Assembly (NCBI GenBank): GCA_030549175.1
Contig: JAUKUA010000007.1
Coordinates: 2,728,001-2,792,000 of the forward strand
From: Lasiosphaeris hirsuta
Taxonomy: Eukaryota; Ascomycota; Sordariomycetes; Sordariales; Lasiosphaeriaceae
Direction of reading: 5' to 3'
DNA: 64,000 nt
In this document: in pieces, positions 46,095 to 58,253 of the stretch
How the letters are laid out: every line of letters starts with the position of its first letter
How positions within the stretch are numbered: the stretch's first letter is position 1
Notes under the pieces: generated by a model
What the model saw: the letters and a program-made list of their open reading frames with translations, nothing else
What the model was told of the DNA's origin: nothing
Databases searched by the model: none
Position numbers and translations under genes: made by a program

Positions 46095-48483
46095 TCATTT
46101 TCGCAGTGACTTCAACAATGGCGCTATCCTTGACTTCTTGCTCAGGCCCACCCGATATTGAACTTTCCCCGTGGTCGCTTGATCTGCTGTGGTAACTCTC
46201 GGCTTCGCCGTTTCCTTTACCTGGCTTACTGACTTTACACCTTGGTCATCTTCTTTCGCATCTTTATCCTTTCCATGTCCAGCACCATCGTCTCGAGTCT
46301 CATTACTGGTCGCTGATGTAGCTGGGGGCTGAACGTTGGTATGTAAGTCCGACAGAGCTCGAGCAGATTTGGGCGTGCCTTCGTCTTCGTCCTCATCCTC
46401 ATCCTCGGTATCAGCAATCACCTTCTCCACCACCTTCTTTTTCCTGCCTCTCTTTCCCAGCTTCGCCTTTGGTATGGGACTTGCAGGAGTTTCGACAGGG
46501 GCATCCACCGCAACTTCTTCCTCATCGCGGCTATTTGACTTGCCTGGATTCGGCTCAACCGCCGGCTTGGGTTCAGGGACGTCATCCAAGTCTATAAGGG
46601 CTACTACCTTGGAGACTTCTGACTTGCGCGGACGTCCTCGCTTTTTCTTGACTGGTTCCGGCTCATAAGCCTCGACGGGTTCGTTGGCCAGCTTTGGACT
46701 CTCAGTAGGCACATGTGTCGATTGTTCGGCGATTTCTTCCTCAATAATGGTTTCCACGATTTTGGCTTCTTTTTTCCTGCGTCCCCTTTTCTTCGGGGGA
46801 GTAGGATCCTGTACGACCGGTGAAGGGATTTCTACTGGCGGCTCGTCGACCGGCACGGAAACAATATCGGATATCAATGTACTCATATTTCTTGAATCAT
46901 TAGGGGGCGGTGTTTCACCATCGCTAAGCGGAAGTTTGTATGGTCCCTGAATACGGGTAGGTGGAGGTGGAGGTGGAGGTGCATGCTTCGGGTTTCGTCG
47001 GTCGGAGTGCTTGTTGCCCTGCTCCTGAGGCCATCCTAGCAGGTCCATGTCGAAAGAGTCTTCTCCCGGGGCGCATATGCCTTCGCTTTGACGCTGAGTA
47101 GTCTTTCTCTTTTTTGTACTGCGAGCTCCCAAAGACGGCTTGGCTGGGGAGGAAGCTATCACATCGCTAGAACCTGGTTGGGCTCCCTTTCGTCTTGCCC
47201 TCGTAGACTCCACTGATATAACATCTGGGGAAGAAGTCTGTGCAAGTTGTTAGCTGATTAAGACGGTGAATAAACCACTGCATAATACATACCGGATGCA
47301 TCGCCGCTTGTTCCAATGAGTCCTCGACTGGAGCCGTTCCTGGCAGTTCGTCACTCGGCAACGCTCTGCGACTCGATGATGCATACCGACTCGGCGTTGT
47401 ATAGGCAACAGTTGTCGGACAGCTTGACCTATGCGCACCCCCCTCATCGGTCCGGATCAGTGGCAACGATGGTTCAGGGGTGTCATGTCCGGGCTCCGAC
47501 GAAGGGCTGACCATCCTGTACTGCTGCCTCTGACTCGCTGTGAGAGCACTGGGCGCGATATACAACCCTGCGCCCGTGTCGGGTATGACGGAATCATAGC
47601 CACTGCTCACATTTCGCCGTCCTTTCCTCGAAGCTCTTGGCCCCATCTCCTCTCCAGTATGCGGCACCACGCCCGGACTCGAATCCAAACTCTGCCGTGC
47701 CAGCGACGACGGCAAGCCCCGCTTCGCCTTCTTCTTCATTGGCGGCAGCGAAGGATCAGCCGTGCTCGGAAAATCATAAGGATCCTGCGTCGGCGGGATA
47801 TCATCCGATGCGCCCCGCGGACTCGAATCTTGCTGCTGTTGCTGAAGAAGCCCCGCCCTCTTCCGCTTCCCGTACGTCCTTGCCACTTTCGACTGTTCCT
47901 TCCCCGCTGCGCTCCCACCATTGCCCATCGGTGGTGAACTGCTCGGGACATCCCACATGCCAGTGGCCGCTTCTTTGATGCGCGCACCAGAGGTTGCATT
48001 GCCGGCACCCTCCCTGCTAGGGGTGGTGACTTGAGTCAAGGTCAGGTCGATGACCTCCGACTTCCTGTGGCTTTCGTAAGTCTTAGCATATTTCTGCTTC
48101 CGGCTTGGCGGTGTTGGGTCCGTGATAGACGTCAAAGACGACGAGTTCTTGGGTTTCTGCTGCTTGCCATGCACAGCAGCGGCATTGATCGGTTCTGAGA
48201 GAGACGTGGGATCCGCAACGGCAGTTGGGTAGGATACATCGTAGTGTGCGCTGGAAACGGCTTGCTGCTCGTCATAGACGCGTTGGAAGAAGGACGGGTC
48301 AGTTGAAAGCAGGCTGCTGTGGTGCGCGTTGGCGGTGTCGAGGGGCTTGCCGCGGGGTTCAACTTCTGGCTCGAGGGGTGTGTCGTGCTCAACGAGGTTC
48401 AGCTCATCTTCAATTGCACCTTTGACAGGGCTGAAGTCGCTGCCCTCGTCTTCCGAGTCTAGGATCTCCTTTCTTACGGCCAT
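46095..48483 (-). CDS. AT-hook DNA-binding protein of unknown role
   Basis: Two exons, 48483-47293 and 47237-46095, with a 55-nt intron (GTATGT to CACAG) give 777 residues from the ATG at 48483. Three AT-hook-like cores are visible at about residues 546-553 (KKRGRRKK), 594-602 (KKKRGRPRK) and 656-665 (KLGKRGRKKK). AT-hooks bind the minor groove of A/T-rich DNA, so a nuclear chromatin role is likely. The rest is mostly disordered, with Ser/Pro-rich parts, a poly-Gln run near the middle of exon 1, a poly-Pro run and an acidic DEDEDEDE stretch. The last ~20 residues (KVQYRVGLSKKSRIAPLLKS) are compact and may be the conserved element; I recall similar endings in other fungal AT-hook proteins, without a known function. 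Confidence 0.8.
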
Positions 48484-48717
48484 TTTGGCGGTCTAGGACG
48501 TGTTCTGGCCGGGCATGGTGCGGTGCGTCAGCAGCAAAAGATGCCAAGTTTGGAGACGCGTTTGGAGCAGTGGGCAGTTTCCCAATTAACGCGCCGTCAC
48601 GAGTCTGCCAAGACGACCCAAGTTTATCAGGGACCACATACAACCCTAACCCTCTGCATACATGCCACACCTTATTGATGGATTGATGTAGGTACCTACC
48701 TCATCTATCTAGATAGA
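48484..48717. other. Spacer between the AT-hook gene and rtp1
   Basis: Short promoter interval of the AT-hook gene, downstream of rtp1. No gene is seen. Confidence 0.5.
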
Positions 48718-51589
48718 CTACTCAATCTCCTCAATTCTTGGCCTTTCTGAGGTTGAAACCGACTTCCCAAGGTCAACCTCCAGCCCTGCCAGCTTCGACA
48801 GTCCTGACCCCATTCCTACGCCCCCTCCACCCCCTATGCCTCCCCCAGTACTACCGCCTTCAGGTAGCAACCTAATCATCTGCCAATTCTCCAAGCTCTC
48901 CCTAACGTCATTCGCATGCTGCCTCACCAGCCCATCAACATCCGTCTCGGCCACATACCTCAGCGTGCGCATGAGATCCTCCTGCGCTGCCAGCCCAAAC
49001 CCGAGCCTCTGTCCCAGCTGCCTCGCCTGATTCAACGCATTCAAAAATGCCATGACAAACAACACCGCCGCGCGTCTCAAAACCCCTTTCTCTAATTCCG
49101 TTTCCAGCTGCAAGATACTCACCGCCATACCCACGCCGTTACTGACCACTGTAGGCCCCAGCCCAGCAACGTTCGTCTCGACCGCGTTCCCCAGAATCGA
49201 CAGCGCTGAAGCCCGTACCCGGACATCTTCGGTCCCACGCCGGCTCTCCCACCCCTCAACAATCTTGGAGAGGACCGCATTCCGCTCACGCTCCTCATCT
49301 GGGACGTCTTCGCCATCCTCCGAGTCGCTCATGTCAGGCACAGGGCCCTCCCAGACCTTCTCCGCCTCCTTCACCTTGTGTTGGCGGCGGCGCTCGTCGC
49401 GGGCTTGTCTGGCTTCTGTCTTTGGGCGCTGACCGCGGCGACTAGCGATGGCTAGTAGAGCGTCACCGACTTGCTTAGCTGTCTCGCCGGTGAAGGTTTC
49501 GCCAAGGCGCTCGATGACCTGGAGGAGGGCCTCGCCGAAGCGAAGGCGGGTATCCACAGTAGCAGTTTCTTTGGGGTCAATATAGTGATCGAGGAGCTCT
49601 ATGGTTACGGCTTTTGGGTGTTTGCTCGCGAGTAAGGTGAATATTTTGATGACTTGGAGGTTGATATAGTCCTCGCTATCACTGATCAGGGAGGACATGA
49701 GGACGAGAACCGCGGGGATGTCGAGAATGGGGCTCTTAGAGACTATCAAGTCGGAGATTAAGCTGAGGCCTTCCATTTTGACTGGGGGGGGAGAGTCCAG
49801 CTGCGAGATGTATGAGATGGCGAGATTGTAAGTCTTGCGGTCTTCAATCTGTCGGTCTGTGGGAGCGGCGGTGGACCCAGAAAGGTCGTCGATCTCGTCT
49901 CGGTATCTGAGTAGCAATGATAGGTTCCTCGCGGTTTTCGAGATTTCAGGGTTATCTCCCCTCGACAGCAGATCGAGAGATGTCTCGATAGATTGCAGAA
50001 CACCCGGGTCAACCCTTGACTTTTGGAACCCAGGCACTGTGATAACCATGTTGAGAAGACTGAGAGCAACTCCAGTGACATCATCATCCTCGCCTTCATC
50101 CTCGGTGGCAACCTCGGAGTTTCCTAGAACCTGGCTGACAAGGCCCAGGATATGCTTGGGTTGGCTAGCAAGCTTTTCTGGGAACTTATTCATCATGGCC
50201 TGGAGTAGCTTCACTTCGGTAAGATGGGACACAGGGTCCTGTTCGTCTTCTTTCTCTCGCTTAACAATAACATCGCTTGCCTTGAGTTTTCGAGCCGACT
50301 GGAGCCACCTCCCAAGGAGATCTAGAAACGCGGTAGAAATGTCGGCGTCGGAAAAGTTTGACTCGAGCAGTTCCATGAGCTTTGGGATCTTTTGGTCAAT
50401 CTGATCGAGTGACACCCGATGCGGCGCCGCGTCAGCTCTGCCAATGACGTGTGTGGTCTCGACAATTTGAAGTTCACCCTGTTTTGTTTTTGCATAAACC
50501 CATTCAGGGGCTTGCTTGTCCCAGCCGCCCATGTAGCCCAAGTTGTGGATAAGGGGTAGTAGGGTGTCAGGGGAAGAGGTCAGCTTCAAATGGACCCCCA
50601 GCAGCTCCAGCACAGGGGTGCAAATCTTTTCAGCCAAGGATGACGAAGCATCGGGCCAGGAAGACAGAGACCATAATGGTAGGAGCAACGGAGATAGCAG
50701 CCTCCTACATAGCCCAGGGTTGGGATGCGATCCAACTAACGAGCGTAGCCTGTGTAACGCCGTAGCTAGCATATCAGCTTGGACAAGAACCTTCTCTGTG
50801 CTGAGATCGGTAATCTCTTCAGAATCCGTTCCTAAATCATCACGAGAAGATCCGGGCGGCGGCCTAATACAATTGAGCATCGGTTCAGCAAAGAACTTCC
50901 AACCAGCGGTACCTTTTACATGTCAGTGAGGAGCAGCGAGCGCACTGCAACCAGGGGAGTAGCATACCTGGGGCTCCGGAGACCTTACGGCCTAGCACAC
51001 CAAACCCAATGATATAAGCAGCAGCTTTTACCAGTTCCTGGCCTTCACCTCCATCAAGCAGCTGAAGCAGCTGTGGCGAGATGCCTGCAAACCATGTTTC
51101 CGGCGGCACGGACGAAGGAGAGACCGATACTAGACGGCTAGCAAGCTCAAGAGCTTCGTGTGTGATATTGGCGCCCCTTTTCTGGGGAGTCGCCGCCTCG
51201 GACATTTTGGCGGTGCTCGAGGGATGAACGGCAAACACGAACTCGAGGGTGCCGCGAACACCGTCTGGCCGGAGCGGGACCACGGCGAGGATGCCCTTCA
51301 GCTTGGCTCGAAGCCACGGCTGGACTTGGCCAGGCCTGATTAGGACGTTTAGGGCCGGTATGAGATTCAATGTCTTGATACTGAGATGCTTGTCAGACCA
51401 TTTGGACGGCACGCTGCAGATTATTCAGAATGACTGGTTGGCTTGCCTCTGGATCACATTGTCGAACCCCTGCCGCGCCTCCGCCCGTGAGCCCTCAGTT
51501 GCATCGGGATCGAAAGCTTTGCTTCCAGCGTCCGCGATCGACTCAATCAGTTTCTGGCGCGCCGTCTTCTGGGGTGTCGGTTGCTCCAT
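48718..51589 (-). CDS. Rtp1/TANGO6-like RNA polymerase II assembly factor
   Basis: Rtp1 of yeast helps assemble and import RNA polymerase II; the animal relative is TANGO6. Three exons are inferred on the minus strand, 51589-51447, 51380-50968 and 50912-48718, giving 916 residues. The second intron is normal (GTATGC to AAAAG, 55 nt) and restores GAPGTAGWKFFAEPML. The first intron (51446-51381, 66 nt) starts GCAAGC instead of GT, follows an exon ending CAGAG, has a TCTGAC branch motif and ends CTCAG; joining gives FDNVIQSIKTLNLIPALNVL. The protein is helical and repeat-like throughout. The segments RRAAVLFVMAFLNALNQARQ and DALLAIASRRGQRPKTEARQ agree with the Rtp1 C-terminal domains as I recall them. 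The family call rests on those segments. Confidence 0.78.
51381..51446 (-). other. Inferred GC-AG intron in the rtp1-like gene
   Basis: On the minus strand the donor context is CAGAG then GCAAGC, close to the AG|GCAAGT consensus of GC introns. TCTGAC lies about 15 nt before the CTCAG acceptor. No GT donor nearby keeps the frame with as good an acceptor. Confidence 0.65.
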
Positions 51590-54263
51590 TGTGTCTTACT
51601 GCCCGACGTTTGTGGTTTTGAGGCAAAGCTGCGACAGGATCAGGAAAGAAGAAGCCCTTCGAGCAACTTAGCCACGCCCTAGCATTTTCAACCAGCTCTA
51701 CAATAAATATGTTGCCTCTTCCGCAGGCCCAGGTCTATCAAGTGGCGCATGTTTTGTTGCCACATAGGAAGTTGATGGTGAAGTCAATCTGGGACGGAAA
51801 GCACGGGAAGAGTTTAGCCCGTGACTTCGTGGTCTCAGGTAGGTGCCCCCACTGAATGGTGTGGGACAGCATAGCTCCCGCACAGACCATCCTATGGAGA
51901 GCTGCATTTAAGACGCGACTTCTCGCACGCGTCTTCTCTGTTTCTTTCACCTAAACCACACTTGGTCCTCACAATTCTTGTCCAGACCTGCCTCTGCCTG
52001 CCACCTATCCAATCCCGATAAGCCTGTTCGAGATGCAGCGCCCCATTGAATCTACATCGCGATAAACTGTCAGAAAACACGGTCCCTTATGCCACCCAGC
52101 AGAACCAAGTCTTTCGTGCTCTCCTTCAGGGATAGCACACCACCACGCACGGCGCCTCCGTCACAGTCCTCCGATCCTAATTTTCCGCAAGGAATGTTTC
52201 TTGCAAACCGCTCTAGCGGGGCCGGATCAGCACAACACGTCGCAGCTTCGGATCCTGTATCGGGAGTTATTCCAAGCTTGCCGCGCTTGGGTCATGTTGT
52301 GCTGGCATCTTGTTGCTCTAGACAAGTCGGTCTCGCCGAGTGAATTGGCCTCGGAACTTAACCCTAAGTATACATTTGGTTCTGCAGTCTTGCGCTCATA
52401 GTCATTCGAACTGCCTTCTACGCCCTAGTCCGTCCAACGAGAGGGTGCTGCTGGCCGCTGAACAAGTGGTGTGGTCCCGATCTGGTGGCGGCGAGGACCG
52501 ACCGGCAGGGAGAGCTCCAGGCACTGCTTTGTCGCGGTGAGCGAGTGCTCGGTCCCATGAGTCGACATGGTAAGAACCTCTGGTCTGAGGTCGCTCGTCA
52601 GGACTGGGTCTCTGGAATTTGAACTCTGGTCACACAGCGATCGTTCTTGCTGGCGTTGGCTGGATTACTGAGCTACCGTGGGAATTAGCCTGCCGCTTTG
52701 CTTGCATGGCCACCATTTGTCTCCTTGGAGAAGAAGGATTGGATATCGGGGCGAGAGGGAGAGCGCAGCCTTGGCCTACACACGATCAACCTCTTCATTT
52801 CAACGCCAGCCTGCAGCTCACCTTGCATGAATCACGAAAGTGAGCAAGGGCTGCTAGGCTCCGTACGGAAATGTCGAGGATGATACCAACAACGCCTGGC
52901 TTTCTCGCTTTCTGTACCCTCGGGCCCTATGTTGTTTCCTCTGCAGCAAGGCGGTCGGCTGCCCTACTAGTTCAGGTATCCGCCTACCCCCAGAGCCGCG
53001 TTCCGGCAGCAATGTCGACGCGTCATGCTTAGCATGAGGTCCTACCAGGCGCATTAGCCGGCTCTCGTAGGCTTCGTCCTACGTTACTGCTAGACGCCAA
53101 TAACCCGTGTCGTCCGCTCTTGAGCAGTGGCACATTTCCTTCAGCTGGCGCCGAAAGGACGCCAGACGAAGACGACAGCACGATTTTTGAGGATGTATTT
53201 TGTCCGTGCGATAATGCCCTCCCTGCTCGCCATTCCGATGGTGCTGATGGGAGAGGAAACAAAAACGAGTCCCAGTTGGCAGTGCGATCATACGGAAAGA
53301 CTTGGTTCTGATTTGGGTGTCGACATTCGGGATCGCAATTCCGACTGCCGATTTCGATATGGTCTGCATTGATAACGGCAGGCTTTAGTTTGAGGGGTTG
53401 TTTAGGTTCGCGAGCTGGAGCAACTTGATGAGAGTGAAGGGCTGTGGGAAACATTGGTCGGCTCTTTGGGACCAAGACATCAAACGGAAGGTTTCGGATG
53501 AGAGCTGCCGGTGGGTGGGAACCAGGTACCGGGACCCATCTCAAGTTGGAGTCAAAGTTTTGCGCTTGTCTGGCCTGGGTCCTTGCTCTCGGCAGTCCGG
53601 ATTCTGGGCCTTTATGGGAGAGTCCTGCTGTTCAGAGTTGGTCAATTGGAAAAGGACATGCCTCATGCGAGGCGGTCCTGGCTGTCTTCTCCCCAGAAAT
53701 GGTGAGAGGGCAGCCCCTCTTTTTCAGAGGATAAGTCTTCCCACCTCTACCAACATTGGTCATGTGCTAATACCCCTATAGGAAAGATGATGCGGCGAGC
53801 AAGCCCTTGGTCCAACGGTAGACGGTTGGTCTGGGCAAGTTTCACTTTTGCTTGGGATTTGGTAAACAAAGCTCATTGCGAAGCTCTCGTGACCACCGAG
53901 TACCGAGCTCTCGTACCATGTACTATCCGCGTAATAAATATTCAAATTAAGAATCTCCGGTATCTGCTCTTCTATCCAGAAGATCTCTGCTGCCTGATCT
54001 TCCCCCCGAGATATGTGTGTCCAATAAGCAAAATAGCAACCTTTACGCCTCCCCCAATTGCCATTACCTATGTCCATTCATGCGGGCTGAAAAGAGAGAA
54101 CACCACGATATGAGCGATTGTATGAAAGTGCAAAAATGGGGGTATCAAAGAATGCCAGAAAGAGAGGAAGAGGAAGAGATAGAAACAGAGAACCCACTGT
54201 CCCTCCGCCAATACACGTATATATACCAATGTCGAAATCACCTCTTGATGGGGTTGTCCCTAT
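51590..54263. other. Intergenic region, no gene seen
   Basis: About 2.7 kb with only overlapping short ORFs. Several small inverted repeats occur, for example CGTAGG/CCTACG at about 53067-53084. No tRNA fold or transposon ORF was recognised. Confidence 0.45.
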
Positions 54264-56090
54264 TCAAAACTCCCTTGGATCCACTGGGGAATGCCCCATC
54301 TCACTAATAGCATCATCGTCGATATCCTTTTTAGACGGGTGCGTCAGGTCTCGCGCCTGAACCGTGACACCGACTTTGGTCGTCGACGGGGTATCTGCAT
54401 GTGTCACGCTCTGCTTAACATCAGTCTCCTTGCCGCCACCGCGCAACTCCCAGCTCCCAGTCCTCTCGTGGCGCGAGCCGCTTTTGACATAGGCAATGTC
54501 GGTGTCGGAGGCCATCTTCTCAGCACCTTTGAATCCGCCAAGTGTGGTATTTCGCGCCTTAGGATCAGCGCGGTGGAAGCGGATGCCGCCCATGAGGATC
54601 GCGGCGAGGACCGCGATGCCCACTACCGCGATGGTCACGGCCGCGCCAATGACTCCAGCGATGGCGGGGCTGACGGCCCCGGTGTGGTCGGAGCCGGCGA
54701 AGGGTGACGGGCTGGAACCAGATCCGATGCTGGAGCTCAACCCTTGGCAGAACAAGGAGACGCTATCGCAGACGCGGCACCACTCTGATATGGTGCCGAT
54801 GCCGAACTCCTGGACGGCCTTGGCGAACTTATTGAAGGGCATCCGGGTCTCGGAGTTACCGAAGATGGAATACGTGGTCAATTCGTCACCGGGGTCGGTG
54901 CCGTTGCGGTAGAGGAAGCGCACCCAAAGCTTGTCTGTTGAGGGGAATTCTGTGTCGCCGCCGCCGATGGAAAACAGTTCGAACAGCATAACCGCGCCCG
55001 GCTCGGGGAGGGGCTTGAACTCGGCGGCGTGGTTTCCGACAACAAGTTTGGACAAGGCAAAGAAAGCGACGAAAGGCTCGAACGAGGTGAAAGCAAGATT
55101 GAGCTTGTTTGTAGAGCCACCGGAACGAATGCTCTCTATGAACAGAGCTACTGTCTTGGAGGCCATCGTGCGTCCAGCAACAGCGCGTATCATGTCGCCC
55201 TCGGTTGATCCGGATACCGAGAGGTTGGCGTTCTTGTTCCTCTGCTCGGTTGCCGCGAATCGCGCCATCATGTTCATTTCACCTTCGGTAATGTTCTCCC
55301 GGGTTTCGTTGTCGTGGGTGTACTGGAAAGACGCATAGTCGTACAACAGATAGGCATTTCCGAAGTTCGCCATGCTCTGCGGGAATGCCTTGTTCAACAG
55401 CTGGCGCCAGAGATTCTGGTAGAAGTTAATCGTGTTATTGTATACGGTTGCGATGATAGTATCATTCCGAAAGTTAAGAAGAGATTCCGTATAGGAAGTG
55501 CAGCCGACATTGCCTCCGATCCTGTTGTAGTGAGTAAGCACCGCCATTCCTTGGATGTCCGTACATCTGCGTACGTACCAGACAGACTCAAAGTCGAGAA
55601 TAGACGCGGTCCGGATGCTTGGATACTGGTAGCCGCCGAGAGGGTAGTTCACAACACTGCCGTTGGCGAGCTGGGCAGCAGCCATTCCACCTGAATTCTC
55701 GGAGAAGGCCTGATTAATAGGCGGGTAGAGACCCTGGATAAAAGCCATGGCACTAGTAACCATGTACTGATCGGTATTGGTAATGATACTGAGTTGGGTG
55801 TTGTCAATTGCATTTGCCTCAATGCCCACAATCGGCGCATGGCGGTCCACTCCGTCGTCGTCACTGTCCGTAAAGCGGCTCAGGTAGCGAGTCCGAAGCA
55901 AGTCGCCTTGGGCAAACATCTGCTGGGCTCCGACGGGAGTAAGTGAAGGTGGGGTCGCCCCGAAGAGAGGAGTTCGCTCGCCGTGGAGAACCCAGCCTAC
56001 GGAGGCCCAAATATGCTCGCTCGAGGATTGCGCCGAGCTCGAGCTGGCCCCCGCCAGTAAGGCGAGGACAGCTGCGGTAAAGGCAGTCAT
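54264..56090 (-). CDS. Membrane-anchored histidine-phosphatase-like protein, catalytic residues degenerate
   Basis: Resembles branch 2 of the histidine phosphatase superfamily (acid phosphatase/phytase fold). I start it at 56090, giving 608 residues with a signal peptide (MTAFTAAVLALLAGASSS); an ATG-like start 42 bases upstream would bury that signal. The active-site motif RHGxRxP appears as LHGERTP at residues 35-41, so the first Arg is Leu. The expected C-terminal HD pair is replaced by FE in FTSFEPFVAFFAL. Several N-glycosylation sequons and paired cysteines fit an extracellular domain. A transmembrane helix spans about residues 474-500, followed by a 108-residue polar cytosolic tail. Single exon. 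Either an inactive ligand-binding relative or a divergent enzyme; the first is an inference. Confidence 0.75.
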   Translation of the reverse strand: MTAFTAAVLALLAGASSSSAQSSSEHIWASVGWVLHGERTPLFGATPPSLTPVGAQQMFAQGDLLRTRYLSRFTDSDDDGVDRHAPIVGIEANAIDNTQLSIITNTDQYMVTSAMAFIQGLYPPINQAFSENSGGMAAAQLANGSVVNYPLGGYQYPSIRTASILDFESVWYVRRCTDIQGMAVLTHYNRIGGNVGCTSYTESLLNFRNDTIIATVYNNTINFYQNLWRQLLNKAFPQSMANFGNAYLLYDYASFQYTHDNETRENITEGEMNMMARFAATEQRNKNANLSVSGSTEGDMIRAVAGRTMASKTVALFIESIRSGGSTNKLNLAFTSFEPFVAFFALSKLVVGNHAAEFKPLPEPGAVMLFELFSIGGGDTEFPSTDKLWVRFLYRNGTDPGDELTTYSIFGNSETRMPFNKFAKAVQEFGIGTISEWCRVCDSVSLFCQGLSSSIGSGSSPSPFAGSDHTGAVSPAIAGVIGAAVTIAVVGIAVLAAILMGGIRFHRADPKARNTTLGGFKGAEKMASDTDIAYVKSGSRHERTGSWELRGGGKETDVKQSVTHADTPSTTKVGVTVQARDLTHPSKKDIDDDAISEMGHSPVDPREF

Positions 56091-58253
56091 GTCTCCGGAA
56101 CCGTGGAACAAGAGAGATCGGACAGTAGGCAATGAAGAGGAGAGAGGAAGGTCTGGAAAGGGTAGATTTGTCTACCTTGAGCGGAGAGATGTTAATCTCT
56201 CACCACGGGCTCTGGCGGGGGAGGGGCACGAGGGGAGGAAAGGTGGAAGAGAGAAAGACAGCCTCACCATCTGTCCGGCTCGGGGAGCTTGCTAGCTCTT
56301 TGCTCTTTTGTTCTTTGTCTGGCTGGCCTATCGACGAAGCGGACCACCCAGATCCGGCTGCGCTTAGTAGCGATGGTGTCACTCCTCGTCACTCTCGACT
56401 GGCTTTGGTGGGGTGTTGCCAACTGCAGCCACCAGGAATCCATGTTGACTACCGCGAGTGACAACCCATCTGCCATGCACGGAGGGCAACAGCAGCAGCA
56501 GAAGCAGGAAGGCGGGAGTCCAATGAGGGGCAGCCCGCCGAGCATCACAAGCACACAACCACCAAGCACGTCGAAGGAGGGGCAGTTGGGGCAATCGATA
56601 AGGATAAAGCTGTCCAGCTCGAGCTGTTATCGCTGTTATCGGCTGCAGGGTTATCGATTTCCAACAAGCAACGTGCTCACCGCCCACACAGCTGATCGCC
56701 TGGGCGGACAAGGGGGATGAGTGCAGCCAATCAGCGCGCCTCTGGTTTAGTGGGCTGCAGTTGATCCACCCTTTTCACACTGACCGCATTGGCGGTGGTT
56801 GGCAGGTGCCAATCCGCCCGCCTTATCTATCCGGCCGACAAGCACCCTTTTTGTCCACCCAACACATGCCAGCACTGCACCCGTCGCTGTCGCCGGCAGG
56901 AACTGCGAGGCAACAGAAGAAGCTTCCGACAGAACACCCTCACTAGCCGCTGCTACTCTCCACGCCTTGGCGGACATTATTGCATCAATCCAGAATTGTA
57001 CTTGTGACCATGATCACATCCATACGTGTGAGTTTATACATACATACATTGGTAGCGTCCGGATGCATTTTCGTGGACTGTACACCTCGGATCCCCCTCC
57101 GTCACTGCCCCCCTGCCATAGCAGTCGCGGTCGCGACTTGCAATCACTGTTTCTTTCCGGATGCGTCCCACTCAGAAGCGCGCTTTGAGATGCGAAACAA
57201 AAAAACGAAATATTGACATAGGCGGAAATGAGCGAGCACCCCCGCCAGGTGGTAAGATGTTGCCGTTTACGGGAGCCGTATGGAAAAACGGCCCACCGAC
57301 TGCCAGGCATCCAAGGAACCATGAATCCTTCCCAAGATCCCGACTCCTTTCAGTTGCAGCTCACAACACACGACACCTGTAGGCAGGGAAGTCGACCACA
57401 CGGTCCATGACATCGAGCCTAGGTATCTTGGCGATGGGGGACGCCCAGAGAAGCATTCTAGCGGAAGAAAACGGTTTCTTGAAGGTCGCCTAATCATCCG
57501 TCGAAAGAAAGCCCAGTTAGTCAAGCGCGTCCCGTTTCTTTCAGCTGGAGAGGCACACCGGCCCGGGCGTTAGGGCGAGCTTTGCCGACCCGGGCCCTCG
57601 CCCAGGCGCTGTCAAATTTATATGTTTATTTTATCTACGGCTCCGCTTGCACTTACTTTAGCAAGTTGAAAACATCACGACCACTCCATGCCGAGTTGGC
57701 AGCCTCTTGTTAAAACACAAATCTCCGTTGGAGGTTTTGTGTCTGTCACACTTAGAATGCACGCTTTGTGTTGGGCGCTAGATCTCCGTCGGGAAGTCCC
57801 AGCGGGTTAGGCGCTTACGTGCCATTCCTCCCCTTGTTCACACACTGTACGTCTTTTTTATCCACAAGTTGCCTGGCTTCAAGTTAGTCGCTTCATCTTT
57901 TGGCCAGCAGCATTTATGGGGCGACATACTGAACGCGCTTATGATAAAACAGCTCCTCTAGACTACACTAGTAATAGTTTGTTGAGAGCCGCAATGCCCA
58001 GACTTTTCTCTTCTCGGACCTTGCTCCTTTTGCTTGCTTACTGCTGCCGAAATTGCACTATGCGGGTTGTGACCAGGCCCTTGATCAACAGGGCCGGGCG
58101 CCTCCACCCCGCTGGGCTGATGAGAAGGCTTGAAGCCCCTTTCCCTTATTATTTGTGGCTTTCCCTCAACTATCTTTCCCCTGTCCTCTCGATGACGGTT
58201 TGGCTTTTTGCTCCGGTTTGGCAGTTCGACACGATGCACAAAGCACTTCCATC
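56091..58253. other. Divergent intergenic region, no gene seen
   Basis: About 2.2 kb between the phosphatase-like gene and the next plus-strand gene, holding both promoters. ORFs are short and overlapping. Confidence 0.5.

Noticed and set aside
51447..51600. Frameshift or pseudogene explanation for the Rtp1-like N-terminus
   Set aside because: A GC-AG intron with a correct branch point and acceptor restores the frame, so a broken gene is not needed.
53060..53090. Hairpin-like inverted repeat examined as a possible tRNA arm
   Set aside because: No other cloverleaf arms and no box A or B consensus around it.
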